A DNA stretch of 64,000 nucleotides from Fibrobacterota bacterium (GTDB taxonomy: Bacteria; Fibrobacterota; Chitinivibrionia; Chitinivibrionales; Chitinispirillaceae): contig JAEZKP010000104.1 in the NCBI GenBank assembly GCA_023436145.1, forward strand, positions 1 through 64,000, read 5' to 3'. The position numbers were made by a program, and so were the translations under genes. Shown here in pieces: positions 52,582 through 61,376 of the stretch (positions are counted from its first letter, which is position 1; every line of letters begins with the position of its first letter). The notes under the pieces were generated by a model. The model worked only from the letters and a program-made list of their open reading frames with translations, was not told the DNA's origin and searched no databases.

Positions 52582-53220
52582 CTACTTTTTAGCTTTTGGC
52601 GCGGCTGGAGCAGCAGTTGTTGTAGCAGCTGCAGCAGCTTCCGGCTTATTCTCCTCTGCTTCACGAGTAGCACGAGTAACTACAGCCAGGACTTCATCCG
52701 GTGCTTCTTTAATTGTCACATTAGGAATCGAAACATCACGCACATGAATAGAATCACCAATATTAAGGTTGGTAACATCAATAACGATTTTTTCCGGAAT
52801 ATCCGCAGGCATACACTCGACTTTAACACTCTGAATAGGATGACCCAACACACCACCCTCTTTTACCCCGATGGCAAGCCCACTTATCTCCAGTCGGCAA
52901 TCTACAATTACCTTCTCACTCATGGCTACATGAAGAAAATCGATATGGAAATATTTGTCATCTTTGAGGACATGCTTCTGCACTTCTCTAATAACCGCAA
53001 TAGAATCCGCATCACTCTTTCCAATACCCAGATCGATAAGGTGGGACTGTTTTTTACCACGAACAATAGCAGTGAACTCTTTGTGGTTAACTTCGATTTT
53101 AACGGGTTCGAAGTTGTGCCCGTAATAGATTGCCGGAATCCAGCCCTGTGCACGAGCCTTTCGTGTGTAGGACTTACCCAAGCCACTGCGCTGGCGGGCA
53201 GTTAATTTAATGATGTCCAA
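52582..53220 (-). CDS. rplY: 50S ribosomal protein L25 (Ctc type)
   Basis: A 212-residue long-form L25/Ctc with the N-terminal 5S rRNA-binding domain (LTARQRSGLGKSYTRKARAQ) and the C-terminal TL5 domain (SEKVIVDCRLEISG), ending in an Ala/Lys-rich tail. The start is TTG at 53220, supported by GGGAGG seven nt upstream. Longer frames would run through the tRNA-Gln gene. Gene order spoVG-rplY(ctc)-pth resembles that in Firmicutes. Confidence 0.95.
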   Translation of the reverse strand: MDIIKLTARQRSGLGKSYTRKARAQGWIPAIYYGHNFEPVKIEVNHKEFTAIVRGKKQSHLIDLGIGKSDADSIAVIREVQKHVLKDDKYFHIDFLHVAMSEKVIVDCRLEISGLAIGVKEGGVLGHPIQSVKVECMPADIPEKIVIDVTNLNIGDSIHVRDVSIPNVTIKEAPDEVLAVVTRATREAEENKPEAAAAATTTAAPAAPKAKK

Positions 53221-53281
53221 AGTAATACCTCCCTGGAAATATAAAAATCTGTAATTACCTTCATCCGGAATTAAATTGAAG

Positions 53282-53356
53282 TGGCTGGGGCGGAAGGATT
53301 CGAACCTCCGAATGCGAGGACCAAAACCTCGAGACTTGCCACTTGTCGACGCCCCA
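53282..53356 (-). tRNA. tRNA-Gln (anticodon TTG)
   Basis: A complete cloverleaf on the minus strand. The acceptor stem TGGGGCG/CGCCCCA is seven pairs, the anticodon arm is CGAGG-TTTTGGT-CCTCG with TTG at positions 34-36, the T arm is GGAGG-TTCGAAT-CCTTC with one G-U pair, and GCCA is encoded at the 3' end. It sits about 60 bases upstream of rplY. Confidence 0.96.
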
Positions 53357-53442
53357 GCAATATAGACAATCTCATAATATAAATCAGGGAAAATTAAAAG
53401 CGGTAGGAAAATCAAAACCCCGCAGAAATTCTCAATAACCTT

Positions 53443-53727
53443 CTAATCTGTATTAATAATAGCAATACCTCTGTTTCTCAGTTCAGCCTCGAACGCACCA
53501 AGAATAATACCATCCATTTTCAGGCGCATCTCCTCACTTATCGGATGTGCTATGTCCTGAAAGGTCCCCCTGCTGGTTCTGCGGCTGGGCATAGATACGA
53601 ATGGTCCATGGACTCCTTGAATAATTTTAATACCCCGAACCACAAAGCAGTTGTCAAATGTAATACTTACAAATGCACGTAACTTGCTCTCGTTAACCAG
53701 TGCGATTCTGACTTCTGTGATCTCCAC
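53443..53727 (-). CDS. spoVG: SpoVG family RNA/DNA-binding regulator
   Basis: A 94-residue SpoVG. GTG at 53727 is the start (AGGAGG four nt upstream; family sequence begins VEITEVRIALVNE). LRAFVSITFDNCFVVRGIKI and GPFVSMPSRRT are the conserved core. SpoVG proteins bind nucleic acid and act as pleiotropic regulators. It is just upstream of tRNA-Gln and rplY. Confidence 0.94.
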   Translation of the reverse strand: MEITEVRIALVNESKLRAFVSITFDNCFVVRGIKIIQGVHGPFVSMPSRRTSRGTFQDIAHPISEEMRLKMDGIILGAFEAELRNRGIAIINTD

Positions 53728-53964
53728 AGTGCCTCCTACCCAAAAAACCGGAATTGCTGTCAGTACCGTTATTTCAAACCTTAAACATGAAAACAATATA
53801 ATTAAGGTTTTTTCCTTATGCAAAACAGTTTGTATTCAACATTTTAAGCAATATTGAGGCTAAAAATAAGAAGATTCGCAAATACTTGCAGAAGTGCCCT
53901 GTGAAACAATTATTTTACTGTTTTTCGTCCTAAAATATTTTTTTTACAGCAACGGAATAGCTAC

Positions 53965-54891
53965 ATGAGTTCTCCAAAAAAAGACCTGCTATCCTTACTT
54001 GAAATCTCAACCGAAGAGATTAAAAGTATCATTGCAGGTGCTATTGAGTTAAAAAAACAACGCTTAAGCAGCACTCCCACCGTTTTAAAGAATAAAACCG
54101 GAGTAATGATATTTGAAAAACCTTCGTTGAGAACACGTGTTACTTTTGAAACCGCTATTAACGAACTAGGAGGACATGCCATAAATCTGGCTTCGGAAAT
54201 GGTAGGAATGGGAAAAAGGGAAAGTGTTACTGATGTTGCCAGAAATTTAGAAAGAATTGTGCACCTTATAGTAGCCAGAACTTATAGCCACCACACAGTG
54301 GAGCAGCTGGCAAAGCACAGCTCAATACCGGTAATCAATGCGCTCACCGACAGTTTTCATCCCTGTCAGGCTCTAGCCTTTGGAATGACTCTCCAGGAGC
54401 ACCTCAATGGGATCAAAAAAGCAAAAGTAGCCTTTATCGGAGACAGTAATAATGTATGCAATTCCATAATGGTACTGTGTGCAAAACTTGGTTACGACTT
54501 TACTGTGGTCTGTCCGGAAAAATACCGTCCATCAACAGACCTTCTAAATACCTGTACCAGCATTGCCAGTTCAAATGGTTGCAGTTTAAAAGTTACCAGT
54601 GATATAAAAGATGCGATTAAAAATGCCACTGCTCTTTATACTGATGTGTGGACCAGTATGGGACAGGAGCACGAATCAGAACAACGACGCTGTGATTTTG
54701 CCTCTTTTCAGTTGAATGCAGAAATCATGGAATATGCCCCAAAGGAAGCGCTGGTTTCACATTGTTTACCAGCACACCGGGGTGAAGAGATAACCAGTGA
54801 CGTTCTTGACTCAGAACAATCAATAGCATTTGATGAAGCAGAAAACCGGCTTCATGTGCAAAAAGCAGTAATTGTACACCTGTTTTCCTGA
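53965..54891 (+). CDS. argF: ornithine carbamoyltransferase
   Basis: A 308-residue OTCase making citrulline from ornithine and carbamoyl phosphate. FEKPSLRTRVTFE binds carbamoyl phosphate, DSFHPCQALAF is the second phosphate site, DVWTSMGQE the ornithine-binding SMG loop, and HCLPAHRGEEIT carries the catalytic Cys. Divergent from spoVG. The KaiC-like gene starts 18 bases after its stop, so argF may head that cassette's transcript; no other arg gene is nearby. Confidence 0.95.
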   Translation: MSSPKKDLLSLLEISTEEIKSIIAGAIELKKQRLSSTPTVLKNKTGVMIFEKPSLRTRVTFETAINELGGHAINLASEMVGMGKRESVTDVARNLERIVHLIVARTYSHHTVEQLAKHSSIPVINALTDSFHPCQALAFGMTLQEHLNGIKKAKVAFIGDSNNVCNSIMVLCAKLGYDFTVVCPEKYRPSTDLLNTCTSIASSNGCSLKVTSDIKDAIKNATALYTDVWTSMGQEHESEQRRCDFASFQLNAEIMEYAPKEALVSHCLPAHRGEEITSDVLDSEQSIAFDEAENRLHVQKAVIVHLFS

Positions 54892-54909
54892 CCCCGAGGG
54901 AGCGGATCT

Positions 54910-55680
54910 ATGAGTGAACAAAGAGTTGCATTTGGAATTAAAGCTCTTGATAAAATGATTTCCGGAGGACTTCTCAGAGGCTCTGCAAACCTGCTTGAAG
55001 GTGCTCCTGGAACCGGTAAAACCACCCTTGCCATGCAATATATCTATAATGGAATTAAACTCTATGACGAACCAGGCCTGATAATTACCTTCGAGGAGTT
55101 CCCTCAGCAGTATTATCATGACGCCTTGCAGTTTGGCTGGGATCTCAAAAAACTGGAATCAGAAGAAAAATTGAAAGTCATTTTTTCGGATCCACAGACG
55201 ACTCTGGATGAATTCGACAAAATGGATGGAGAATTTGTCTCCCTTGTGGAAAAAATGCAGATCAAACGGGTAATCATTGATAGTATGACCCATTTTGAAT
55301 CGCTGGTCAGTGATCAGTACGAACTCAGGGAAATTGAAACCCGCCTGATCAACGCTTTAAAGCGGGAGGGAGTCACCAGCATCCTGCTAAGAGAAAATGA
55401 TAATCTCTTAGGCCAGGTCAGCCACGTTACCAGCAAAGTTCCCTTTATTGTTGATTCATATACACTGCTTAGGTATGTGGAAATCGACAGCGCCATAGAA
55501 AAGGCACTCTGCATACTTAAAATGCGAGGCAGTGATCATCAAAAGGATATACGCTGTTTCCGGATAACATCAAAAGGAATCGAAGTAGAGTCGAAATTCA
55601 GCGGAAGAGAAGGTATTATGAGTGGAATAACTCATTCAACACCGCAGGATGCGTTCGTAAATGTATTCGGAAAAAAATAA
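54910..55680 (+). CDS. KaiC/RAD55-like RecA-superfamily ATPase
   Basis: A 256-residue single-domain ATPase. Walker A GAPGTGKTT (31-39), tandem acidic FEEFP (61-65) equivalent to the KaiC catalytic Glu pair, Walker B RVIIDSM (120-126, Asp124) and the C-terminal FRITSKGIEVESKFSGREGI are visible. The KaiC autophosphorylation Ser-Thr pair was not found. Single-domain KaiC/RAD55-like proteins are widespread and often linked to signalling. GAGGGAG precedes the ATG. The next gene starts on the last base of its stop codon (TAATG), so the cassette is coupled. No recombinase feature is seen. Confidence 0.88.
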   Translation: MSEQRVAFGIKALDKMISGGLLRGSANLLEGAPGTGKTTLAMQYIYNGIKLYDEPGLIITFEEFPQQYYHDALQFGWDLKKLESEEKLKVIFSDPQTTLDEFDKMDGEFVSLVEKMQIKRVIIDSMTHFESLVSDQYELREIETRLINALKREGVTSILLRENDNLLGQVSHVTSKVPFIVDSYTLLRYVEIDSAIEKALCILKMRGSDHQKDIRCFRITSKGIEVESKFSGREGIMSGITHSTPQDAFVNVFGKK

Positions 55681-55991
55681 TGGACACTTCGCCTGTAAGC
55701 ATGAATATTGTTATTCTTTCCGGCTACATAATTTTTAGCAGTTGCCTGAATTTTGTGGCTCTGTTGATCTCTGCTTTCTATCAAAAACGACTCAACCAGC
55801 CATCTCCAAAACTGGTGTTCATTATTTCTATTTCTCTTTCGTTGCTTTTTGTTTTATCGATTACTTTAGAAGGCATGGGAATACCACGGTTACAAATTGC
55901 ATCCTCTTTGCTATTGGCAGGCAGCAGTTTTTCATCAGCAGTTGGGATTTTAAGTCTCTTTTTTTCCATGAGGAAAACCACAAACAGGTAA
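55680..55991 (+). CDS. small three-helix membrane protein A
   Basis: A 103-residue integral membrane protein with three hydrophobic helices (about 9-30, 43-63, 70-95), short loops and a basic C-terminus. No family recognised. It is coupled to the KaiC-like ATPase by a one-base overlap and followed after three bases by another small three-helix protein. Likely a membrane component working with the ATPase and receivers. Confidence 0.72.
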   Translation: MDTSPVSMNIVILSGYIIFSSCLNFVALLISAFYQKRLNQPSPKLVFIISISLSLLFVLSITLEGMGIPRLQIASSLLLAGSSFSSAVGILSLFFSMRKTTNR

Positions 55992-55994
55992 AAC

Positions 55995-56294
55995 ATGGTA
56001 TCTATGCATTTAATTTTTCTTTTCGATATTTCTACTATTTTACTGATGCTGATACTGGCCTATTTAAGCAAACGCCTGGGCGATGCCATGAAGATAAAAT
56101 CTTATTATAAAATGCTCTATTTAACAGCATTTCTGATTGCCAGCGCATCAGGCACTGATTTTGTCACAAAAACATTTAGTATACACTTACCCCTTTATAT
56201 TCCTATGCTCATCAGGCTGGTTTCCAGCATAACAGCATTTCTGATTTGCTTGAGATACTGGAATTGGCTTTTTCCTGAATTCATCAAAAGTTGA
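55995..56294 (+). CDS. small three-helix membrane protein B
   Basis: A 99-residue membrane protein. Helices lie at about 5-23, 42-58 and 66-88, with a conserved-looking cytoplasmic loop SKRLGDAMKIKSYYKM. Size and topology match its neighbour, but I see no clear sequence identity. Probably a paired membrane partner in the same cassette. Confidence 0.72.
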   Translation: MVSMHLIFLFDISTILLMLILAYLSKRLGDAMKIKSYYKMLYLTAFLIASASGTDFVTKTFSIHLPLYIPMLIRLVSSITAFLICLRYWNWLFPEFIKS

Positions 56295-56306
56295 GGTGCG
56301 ATATTT

Positions 56307-56690
56307 ATGGCAAAAAAAATATTAGTAATTGAGGATGACAGAGATATCGCAGATTTAGTAAAATTAGTTTTGGAAACGACAAAAGATTTTGAAGTCCAGA
56401 CTGTACTCGATCCGCTTATGGCCTATCAGAGTGCAAAAGAATTTCGTCCAGAAGCGATATTATTAGATCTGACTATGCCCAAAATGGATGGTTGGGCGGT
56501 TTTTAGACTGATCAGGAGTGATGCGTCGTTTACTGAAGTACCCATTGGCATTTTAACTGCCAAAAGTCAGCAATTCGATGAAATGGTGGGCTTGCATATA
56601 ATGAACGCAGATGCCTATATCACAAAGCCATTTGGTAAACAGGAACTGATTGATAAAACTTATGAACTCTTCAATAAAGCAAAAAAATAA
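56307..56690 (+). CDS. response regulator, receiver only
   Basis: A 127-residue receiver with all key residues: Asp10-Asp11 in VIEDDRD, acceptor Asp54 in LLDLTMP, Thr in ILTAKS and Lys in ITKPFGK. No output domain. It overlaps the next receiver's start. Together with the ATPase and membrane genes it suggests phosphorylation input from an unlinked kinase. Confidence 0.9.
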   Translation: MAKKILVIEDDRDIADLVKLVLETTKDFEVQTVLDPLMAYQSAKEFRPEAILLDLTMPKMDGWAVFRLIRSDASFTEVPIGILTAKSQQFDEMVGLHIMNADAYITKPFGKQELIDKTYELFNKAKK

Positions 56691-57129
56691 CCGAATATTG
56701 GTTGTGGATGATGAAGCGGATGTTCTTGACTTCCTGAAGATCTATCTGGAATCTTTAGGGTGGGAAGTAACTACTATCTCTTCTACATCCCAAGCATTTG
56801 AAGAACTGGATAAGAACTCTTTTTTTCTGGTCCTCACTGATATAGCTATGCCTGATATGGACGGTTACGAGTTCATAAGTAAAATAAAGGATAAGCACAT
56901 TCCCTCTCAGATGGCTCTGATGACTGGTTTTGGTTACAATCCCAGACATACTCTGGTTAAAATCTATAAAACCATCCGTTATCCCTGTCTTTTCAAACCA
57001 TTTAACAGAGCAAAAATCGCCGAAGCAGTCCAGAATGCCTGGGAAGCTTATCATGAAGATCTGCAATCCGATAACCATCAAGCAACGCCCCCACCAGAAA
57101 ATAAAGACAACAAAACTTCATCTGATTAA
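56662..57129 (+). CDS. response regulator, receiver with Pro/Asp-rich tail
   Basis: A 155-residue receiver from the ATG at 56662 (an ATG at 56650 is also in frame). RILVVDDEADV, acceptor in VLTDIAMPDMDG, MTGFG and the Lys in LFKPFNRAK are present. The last 25 residues are hydrophilic (HQATPPPENKDNKTSSD). It overlaps the preceding receiver by about 30 bases in another frame. Last gene of the cassette, followed by a hairpin. Confidence 0.88.
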   Translation: MNSSIKQKNNRILVVDDEADVLDFLKIYLESLGWEVTTISSTSQAFEELDKNSFFLVLTDIAMPDMDGYEFISKIKDKHIPSQMALMTGFGYNPRHTLVKIYKTIRYPCLFKPFNRAKIAEAVQNAWEAYHEDLQSDNHQATPPPENKDNKTSSD

Positions 57130-57157
57130 TGTTTTTCAGCTTTTTTTCTGAAAAACA
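57130..57157 (+). terminator. hairpin between the receiver cassette and uvrA
   Basis: A 10-bp stem (TGTTTTTCAG 57130-57139 with CTGAAAAACA 57148-57157) and an 8-nt loop of mostly T. The following CTCTTTTTAA may serve as a tail. Terminator-like, moderate strength. Confidence 0.55.
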
Positions 57158-57195
57158 CAGGCTCTTTTTAACATCTCAGCCGAAAAGAATTCTTC

Positions 57196-60081
57196 ATGCA
57201 AGTACGTGATATAATCATTAAAGGTGCCAGAGAGCACAACCTAAAAGGAATCGATGTTACTATACCCCGTAACTCACTGACCGTAATGACCGGGTTATCC
57301 GGATCAGGTAAATCATCACTGGCCTTTGACACCCTTTACTCTGAGGGACAGCGCAGATTTGTAGAGTCGCTATCAACTTATGCCCGGCAATTTCTGGGAC
57401 TTCTGGAAAAACCAGATGTGGATTCGATCGACGGTCTCTCTCCTGCAATCTCCATAGAACAGAAAACTACCGGCCACAATCCACGCTCAACTGTAGGAAC
57501 AATCACAGAAATTCATGATTATTTCCGCTTGCTTTTTGCCAGAGTGGGAACCCCCACCTGCTATAAATGTGGTCAGATAATCTCCCGCCAGACAGTTCAG
57601 GAAATAACCGACAGCGTTTTATCTCTGCCAGAAGCAACCAGATTTCAGATTCTCGCTCCGGTTGTCTCCGGCCGTAAAGGAGAGTTCCGTGAATTGTTTG
57701 AAAAACTCAGAAAAGACGGACTCCTCAGAGTACGTGTTGACGGCTCGATATATACTCTGGACGAAGAAATCGACATTGACAAAAACAGAAAACACTCTAT
57801 CGAGGTTGTTGTTGACAGACTAATCAACAGTACCTCAATCCGGGCCAGACTTACCGAATCCCTGGAAGCTGCCTTAAAATTAAGTGTTAATGGAACAGTT
57901 CTCATTGACATCAACGGTAAAGAATTAAAGACCTTTTCTGAACTGCTTGCCTGTCCTGACTGCCAGATCAGCTACAATGAACTCTCCCCCCGCATGTTTT
58001 CCTTTAACAATCCATTCGGAGCATGCGAAAGCTGTAGCGGTCTGGGATACCTGATGGAAATTGATCCGGAGCTTTGTGTTCCGGACCCCTCTTTGAGCAT
58101 CAATGACGGCGCGATTGTGGCCTGGAATGGCGCTGCTACAATTGGAAGCTGGAATAACCAGATCCTTCAGGCTGTTTGCAGACACTTTAAAATTCCATTT
58201 GACAAACCATTCTCCGGATTGAATGAAAAACAGAGAAAGATACTCTTTTATGGTTCAGGTGATGAAAAAATCACCATTCAATGGGAAGGCGGCGCCAGAG
58301 AGGGAAAAGCAGAATTTAAAAAGACATTCGAAGGAGTGATCCCCAATCTTTTACGCCGCTATAAGGAAACCTCTTCCGAAGAGATCCGCCGCTGGATCGA
58401 AGAGTACATGACTCAAAAGCAATGTCCTGTCTGCAAAGGTGCCCGTTTAAGGAAAGAATCCCTGGCAATACTGTTTGGAGATAAGAACATTGCAGAAATA
58501 TCATCCATGCCTATTGGCGAGATAGCCGGTTATTTAAATTCTGTTAAGCTAAACCAGCGGCAATCAAAAATTGCCCAACCGGTATTGAGGGAAATCTTTC
58601 AACGGTTGACATTTCTAAATAATGTAGGATTATCCTATTTAACTCTCAACAGAACCGCTTCCACTCTTTCCGGAGGAGAAGCACAGCGGATCAGGCTTGC
58701 CACACAAATCGGGTCCCGGCTCACCGGGGTAATTTACATACTGGATGAACCCAGCATCGGATTGCATCCGCGGGATAACTCCAAACTAATTGACACACTT
58801 ATTTCTCTCAGGGACCTGGGAAATACGGTTGTGGTAATTGAGCATGATAAAGACACCATGCTTGCCGCCGATTGCCTTATCGATATTGGACCAGGAGCCG
58901 GTATTCACGGCGGACACATTGTTGCACAGGGAACTCCCAAAGAAGTTTCTGATCATCCGACATCACTTACCGGAGCTTATATCTCCGGCAGAAAAAGCAT
59001 CCCGCTTCCCCCCTCGAGGCGAAAGGGAAATGGACAGAATCTTATTTTAATAGGAGCCAAAGGAAACAATCTCAGATCTGTGGATGCCAGGATACCTCTG
59101 GGCATGCTGGTATGCGTAACCGGTGTATCAGGATCAGGGAAAAGCACCCTTATCAACCAGACTCTTTTCCCATCACTAATGAAAAAACTCCATTCTTCCA
59201 AAGTACAACCTCTCCCTTTCCGGTCACTTGAAGGGGTTGAAAATATTGACAAAGTGATCGACATCGACCAGTCGCCAATCGGCCGTACACCCCGATCCAA
59301 TCCTGCCACTTATACCAAATGTTTTGATCTTATCCGGGATCTGTATGCATCCATGCCGGAAAGTAAAATCAGAGGATACTCCTCCAGCAGATTCAGTTTT
59401 AATGTAAAGGGTGGGCGTTGTGAAACATGTCAGGGTGATGGTGTGCTGCGCATTGAGATGCACTTTTTACCCGATGTTTATGTACCATGTGAGACCTGCC
59501 ATGGTAAACGCTACAACAGGGAGACTCTGGAAATCTTATACAAAGGCAAGTCTATAGCAGATGTACTGAACATGACAGTAGATGAAGCATTGGTTTTTTT
59601 TGACAAAATCAGCTCCATCAAAAACAGACTTGCCGTTCTTTCCCAGGTCGGATTAGGTTACATTCACCTGGGGCAACCAGCCAACACCCTCTCCGGTGGT
59701 GAAGCACAGAGAATCAAACTATCCTCTGAACTGGCCAAAAGAGCTACCGGCAGAACACTTTATATTCTTGACGAACCTACTACCGGCCTTCATTTCGAAG
59801 ACATTCTCATGTTGATGTCGGTGATTCACGAACTGGTGGATAAAGGAAATTCAGTCGTGATTATTGAGCACAATCTGGATGTAATAAAATGTGCCGACTA
59901 CATAATCGACCTGGGTCCTGAAGGCGGTAATGGCGGGGGTGAGATAATTGCATGTGGGACTCCGGAACAGATAATAGGATGTGAAAAATCTCTCACCGGA
60001 AAATTTTTAAAGGAATATATCATAGCGGAAAAAAAACCTGACAACAACCGCAGAACTAAACAGGTAAACAAAGTTAAGTAA
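57196..60081 (+). CDS. uvrA: excinuclease ABC subunit A
   Basis: A 961-residue UvrA, the damage-recognition ATPase of nucleotide excision repair. Tandem ABC modules: first Walker A GLSGSGKSSLAFDT with signature LSGGEAQRIRLATQ, second GVSGSGKSTLINQT with LSGGEAQRIKLSSEL. Zinc modules: CPDC...CESC (about 250-285) and CETCQGDG...CETCHGKRYN (about 740-770). Full length. The C-terminus is basic. Own transcript with a weak terminator. Confidence 0.97.
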   Translation: MQVRDIIIKGAREHNLKGIDVTIPRNSLTVMTGLSGSGKSSLAFDTLYSEGQRRFVESLSTYARQFLGLLEKPDVDSIDGLSPAISIEQKTTGHNPRSTVGTITEIHDYFRLLFARVGTPTCYKCGQIISRQTVQEITDSVLSLPEATRFQILAPVVSGRKGEFRELFEKLRKDGLLRVRVDGSIYTLDEEIDIDKNRKHSIEVVVDRLINSTSIRARLTESLEAALKLSVNGTVLIDINGKELKTFSELLACPDCQISYNELSPRMFSFNNPFGACESCSGLGYLMEIDPELCVPDPSLSINDGAIVAWNGAATIGSWNNQILQAVCRHFKIPFDKPFSGLNEKQRKILFYGSGDEKITIQWEGGAREGKAEFKKTFEGVIPNLLRRYKETSSEEIRRWIEEYMTQKQCPVCKGARLRKESLAILFGDKNIAEISSMPIGEIAGYLNSVKLNQRQSKIAQPVLREIFQRLTFLNNVGLSYLTLNRTASTLSGGEAQRIRLATQIGSRLTGVIYILDEPSIGLHPRDNSKLIDTLISLRDLGNTVVVIEHDKDTMLAADCLIDIGPGAGIHGGHIVAQGTPKEVSDHPTSLTGAYISGRKSIPLPPSRRKGNGQNLILIGAKGNNLRSVDARIPLGMLVCVTGVSGSGKSTLINQTLFPSLMKKLHSSKVQPLPFRSLEGVENIDKVIDIDQSPIGRTPRSNPATYTKCFDLIRDLYASMPESKIRGYSSSRFSFNVKGGRCETCQGDGVLRIEMHFLPDVYVPCETCHGKRYNRETLEILYKGKSIADVLNMTVDEALVFFDKISSIKNRLAVLSQVGLGYIHLGQPANTLSGGEAQRIKLSSELAKRATGRTLYILDEPTTGLHFEDILMLMSVIHELVDKGNSVVIIEHNLDVIKCADYIIDLGPEGGNGGGEIIACGTPEQIIGCEKSLTGKFLKEYIIAEKKPDNNRRTKQVNKVK

Positions 60082-60186
60082 TGGATATTTTACATAATTA
60101 GTAACGAAGTTATTGAGTTGCAGCCCCGTATTATTCAATTATCACCTTTTGATTGCTACTTATTTTATAGCCCGATAAAAGAAAGA

Positions 60187-60211
60187 CTGGTTAATAAAAC
60201 CAGCCCTTTTT
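60187..60211 (+). terminator. terminator after uvrA
   Basis: A 6-bp stem (CTGGTT/AACCAG), 5-nt loop, then CCC and five T on the plus strand. It lies between convergent uvrA and the PEP-CTERM gene. Confidence 0.6.
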
Positions 60212-60236
60212 AAGCATAATTAAAGTCTTTTCTAAA

Positions 60237-60998
60237 TCATTTTTTCCGACGAAATGCGGCAAGTCCAAGAAGACCTAATCCCAGAAGTGAGATCATGGTT
60301 GGTTCAGGAACTGATGAAACAGTAAACTTGTAGTCCTCAACTTCACCCTGGTACAGGCTTCCTGTTGCAGCAAGAACCCATGAAGTCTGATTCTGGTGAT
60401 TGGGGAAAGGCTGATACCCTCCACCATTAAGGTCTGCACTGCAGGTGACCCTGGCCCTCAGATTATATTCTCCAGCATGGCCAAAAGTATATGTTACTGT
60501 AAAGAACTGGGAAGAGTCTGCTTTAACCCTTGGATCATTTTCAGTAGCAACATACCACTTCCCATCATCACCTAAATAATTATCACCCGGATCCTTGTAA
60601 TAATTTTGCACTCCCGAACTGTTTCCATCATCTTTATTGAAGTTCCACTGATCTTTCAACAAAAGGTCCTCAGCATCGTATGAACCATCTTCATTTGGAT
60701 CGATCCAGGCAGTCAAACCATCAAATGAATGAACCCCCCAATATTCTTTGTAGAGTTCAAATTTGAAAGTTACTATATCACCAACTTTAAATTCAAAATC
60801 AGTATTGTTAAATTCACCACCATTAACTGACCAGAAAACGCCGTTGTTAGTAGGTGAAATACCATCCTTCTCCTTGCCCAGACTTTGCCACTTGGTTGTG
60901 GTATGAGTAGCAGTACCGTAATCGGAAGTACTGATAAGCGATGCCTGCACCATGCCAGCCACACAAAAACTCAGCATCATTACTTTAAAAACATTCAT
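60237..60998 (-). CDS. PEP-CTERM sorting domain protein, exported
   Basis: A 253-residue exported protein starting at the ATG at 60998 (AGGAGG six nt upstream) with a signal peptide (FKVMMLSFCVAGMVQA). The middle is Asp/Gly/Asn-rich with DPNEDGSYDAEDLL, perhaps a calcium-binding beta-sandwich, and has a GEVEDY motif. The end is VPEP, then a hydrophobic helix (TMISLLGLGLLGLAAF), then RRKK: a classical PEP-CTERM signal for exosortase processing. No exosortase or prosortase gene is in the window. Probably anchored to, or released into, exopolysaccharide. Confidence 0.88.
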   Translation of the reverse strand: MNVFKVMMLSFCVAGMVQASLISTSDYGTATHTTTKWQSLGKEKDGISPTNNGVFWSVNGGEFNNTDFEFKVGDIVTFKFELYKEYWGVHSFDGLTAWIDPNEDGSYDAEDLLLKDQWNFNKDDGNSSGVQNYYKDPGDNYLGDDGKWYVATENDPRVKADSSQFFTVTYTFGHAGEYNLRARVTCSADLNGGGYQPFPNHQNQTSWVLAATGSLYQGEVEDYKFTVSSVPEPTMISLLGLGLLGLAAFRRKK

Positions 60999-61376
60999 AA
61001 TTTTCCTCCTATAAATTAAGCTGAGGCTAATCTGCAAATTCCAAGCCAAGTTTTCAATCAGCTTAAATTATTGCACAACATAGATTTCTGCATTAATTCA
61101 TGATTCGAGGTGTAAAAAAAACTGACACCAGTCCATTTTGCTTTACAACCTTAAAACACGGTAAAATACAGCTGCTTTGCAGACATTTAATCTCAGCCCT
61201 GCTATTTTGCCATCGTTTGAAACAATCATAAATTTATATTATATAGCCGATTCAACTTATCAATTATTGAGTAGTCAGCTGTAATTGCGCTAAAAGGACA
61301 TGAAACTTTTAAAACATAGTTATTCAGTCCAGTTCAGCTCAGATCCAGTTTGAAACCTATTTATACAGGAGTGAAA
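60999..61376. other. intergenic region between the PEP-CTERM gene and adk
   Basis: About 380 AT-rich bases between divergent genes. No open frame of note, no RNA family and no clear operator were recognised; promoters of both genes are expected here. Confidence 0.4.

Noticed and set aside
54910..55680. RecA or RadA recombinase
   Set aside because: Single domain with KaiC-type EE and C-terminal motifs; lacks RecA L1/L2 DNA loops and the RadA zinc finger.
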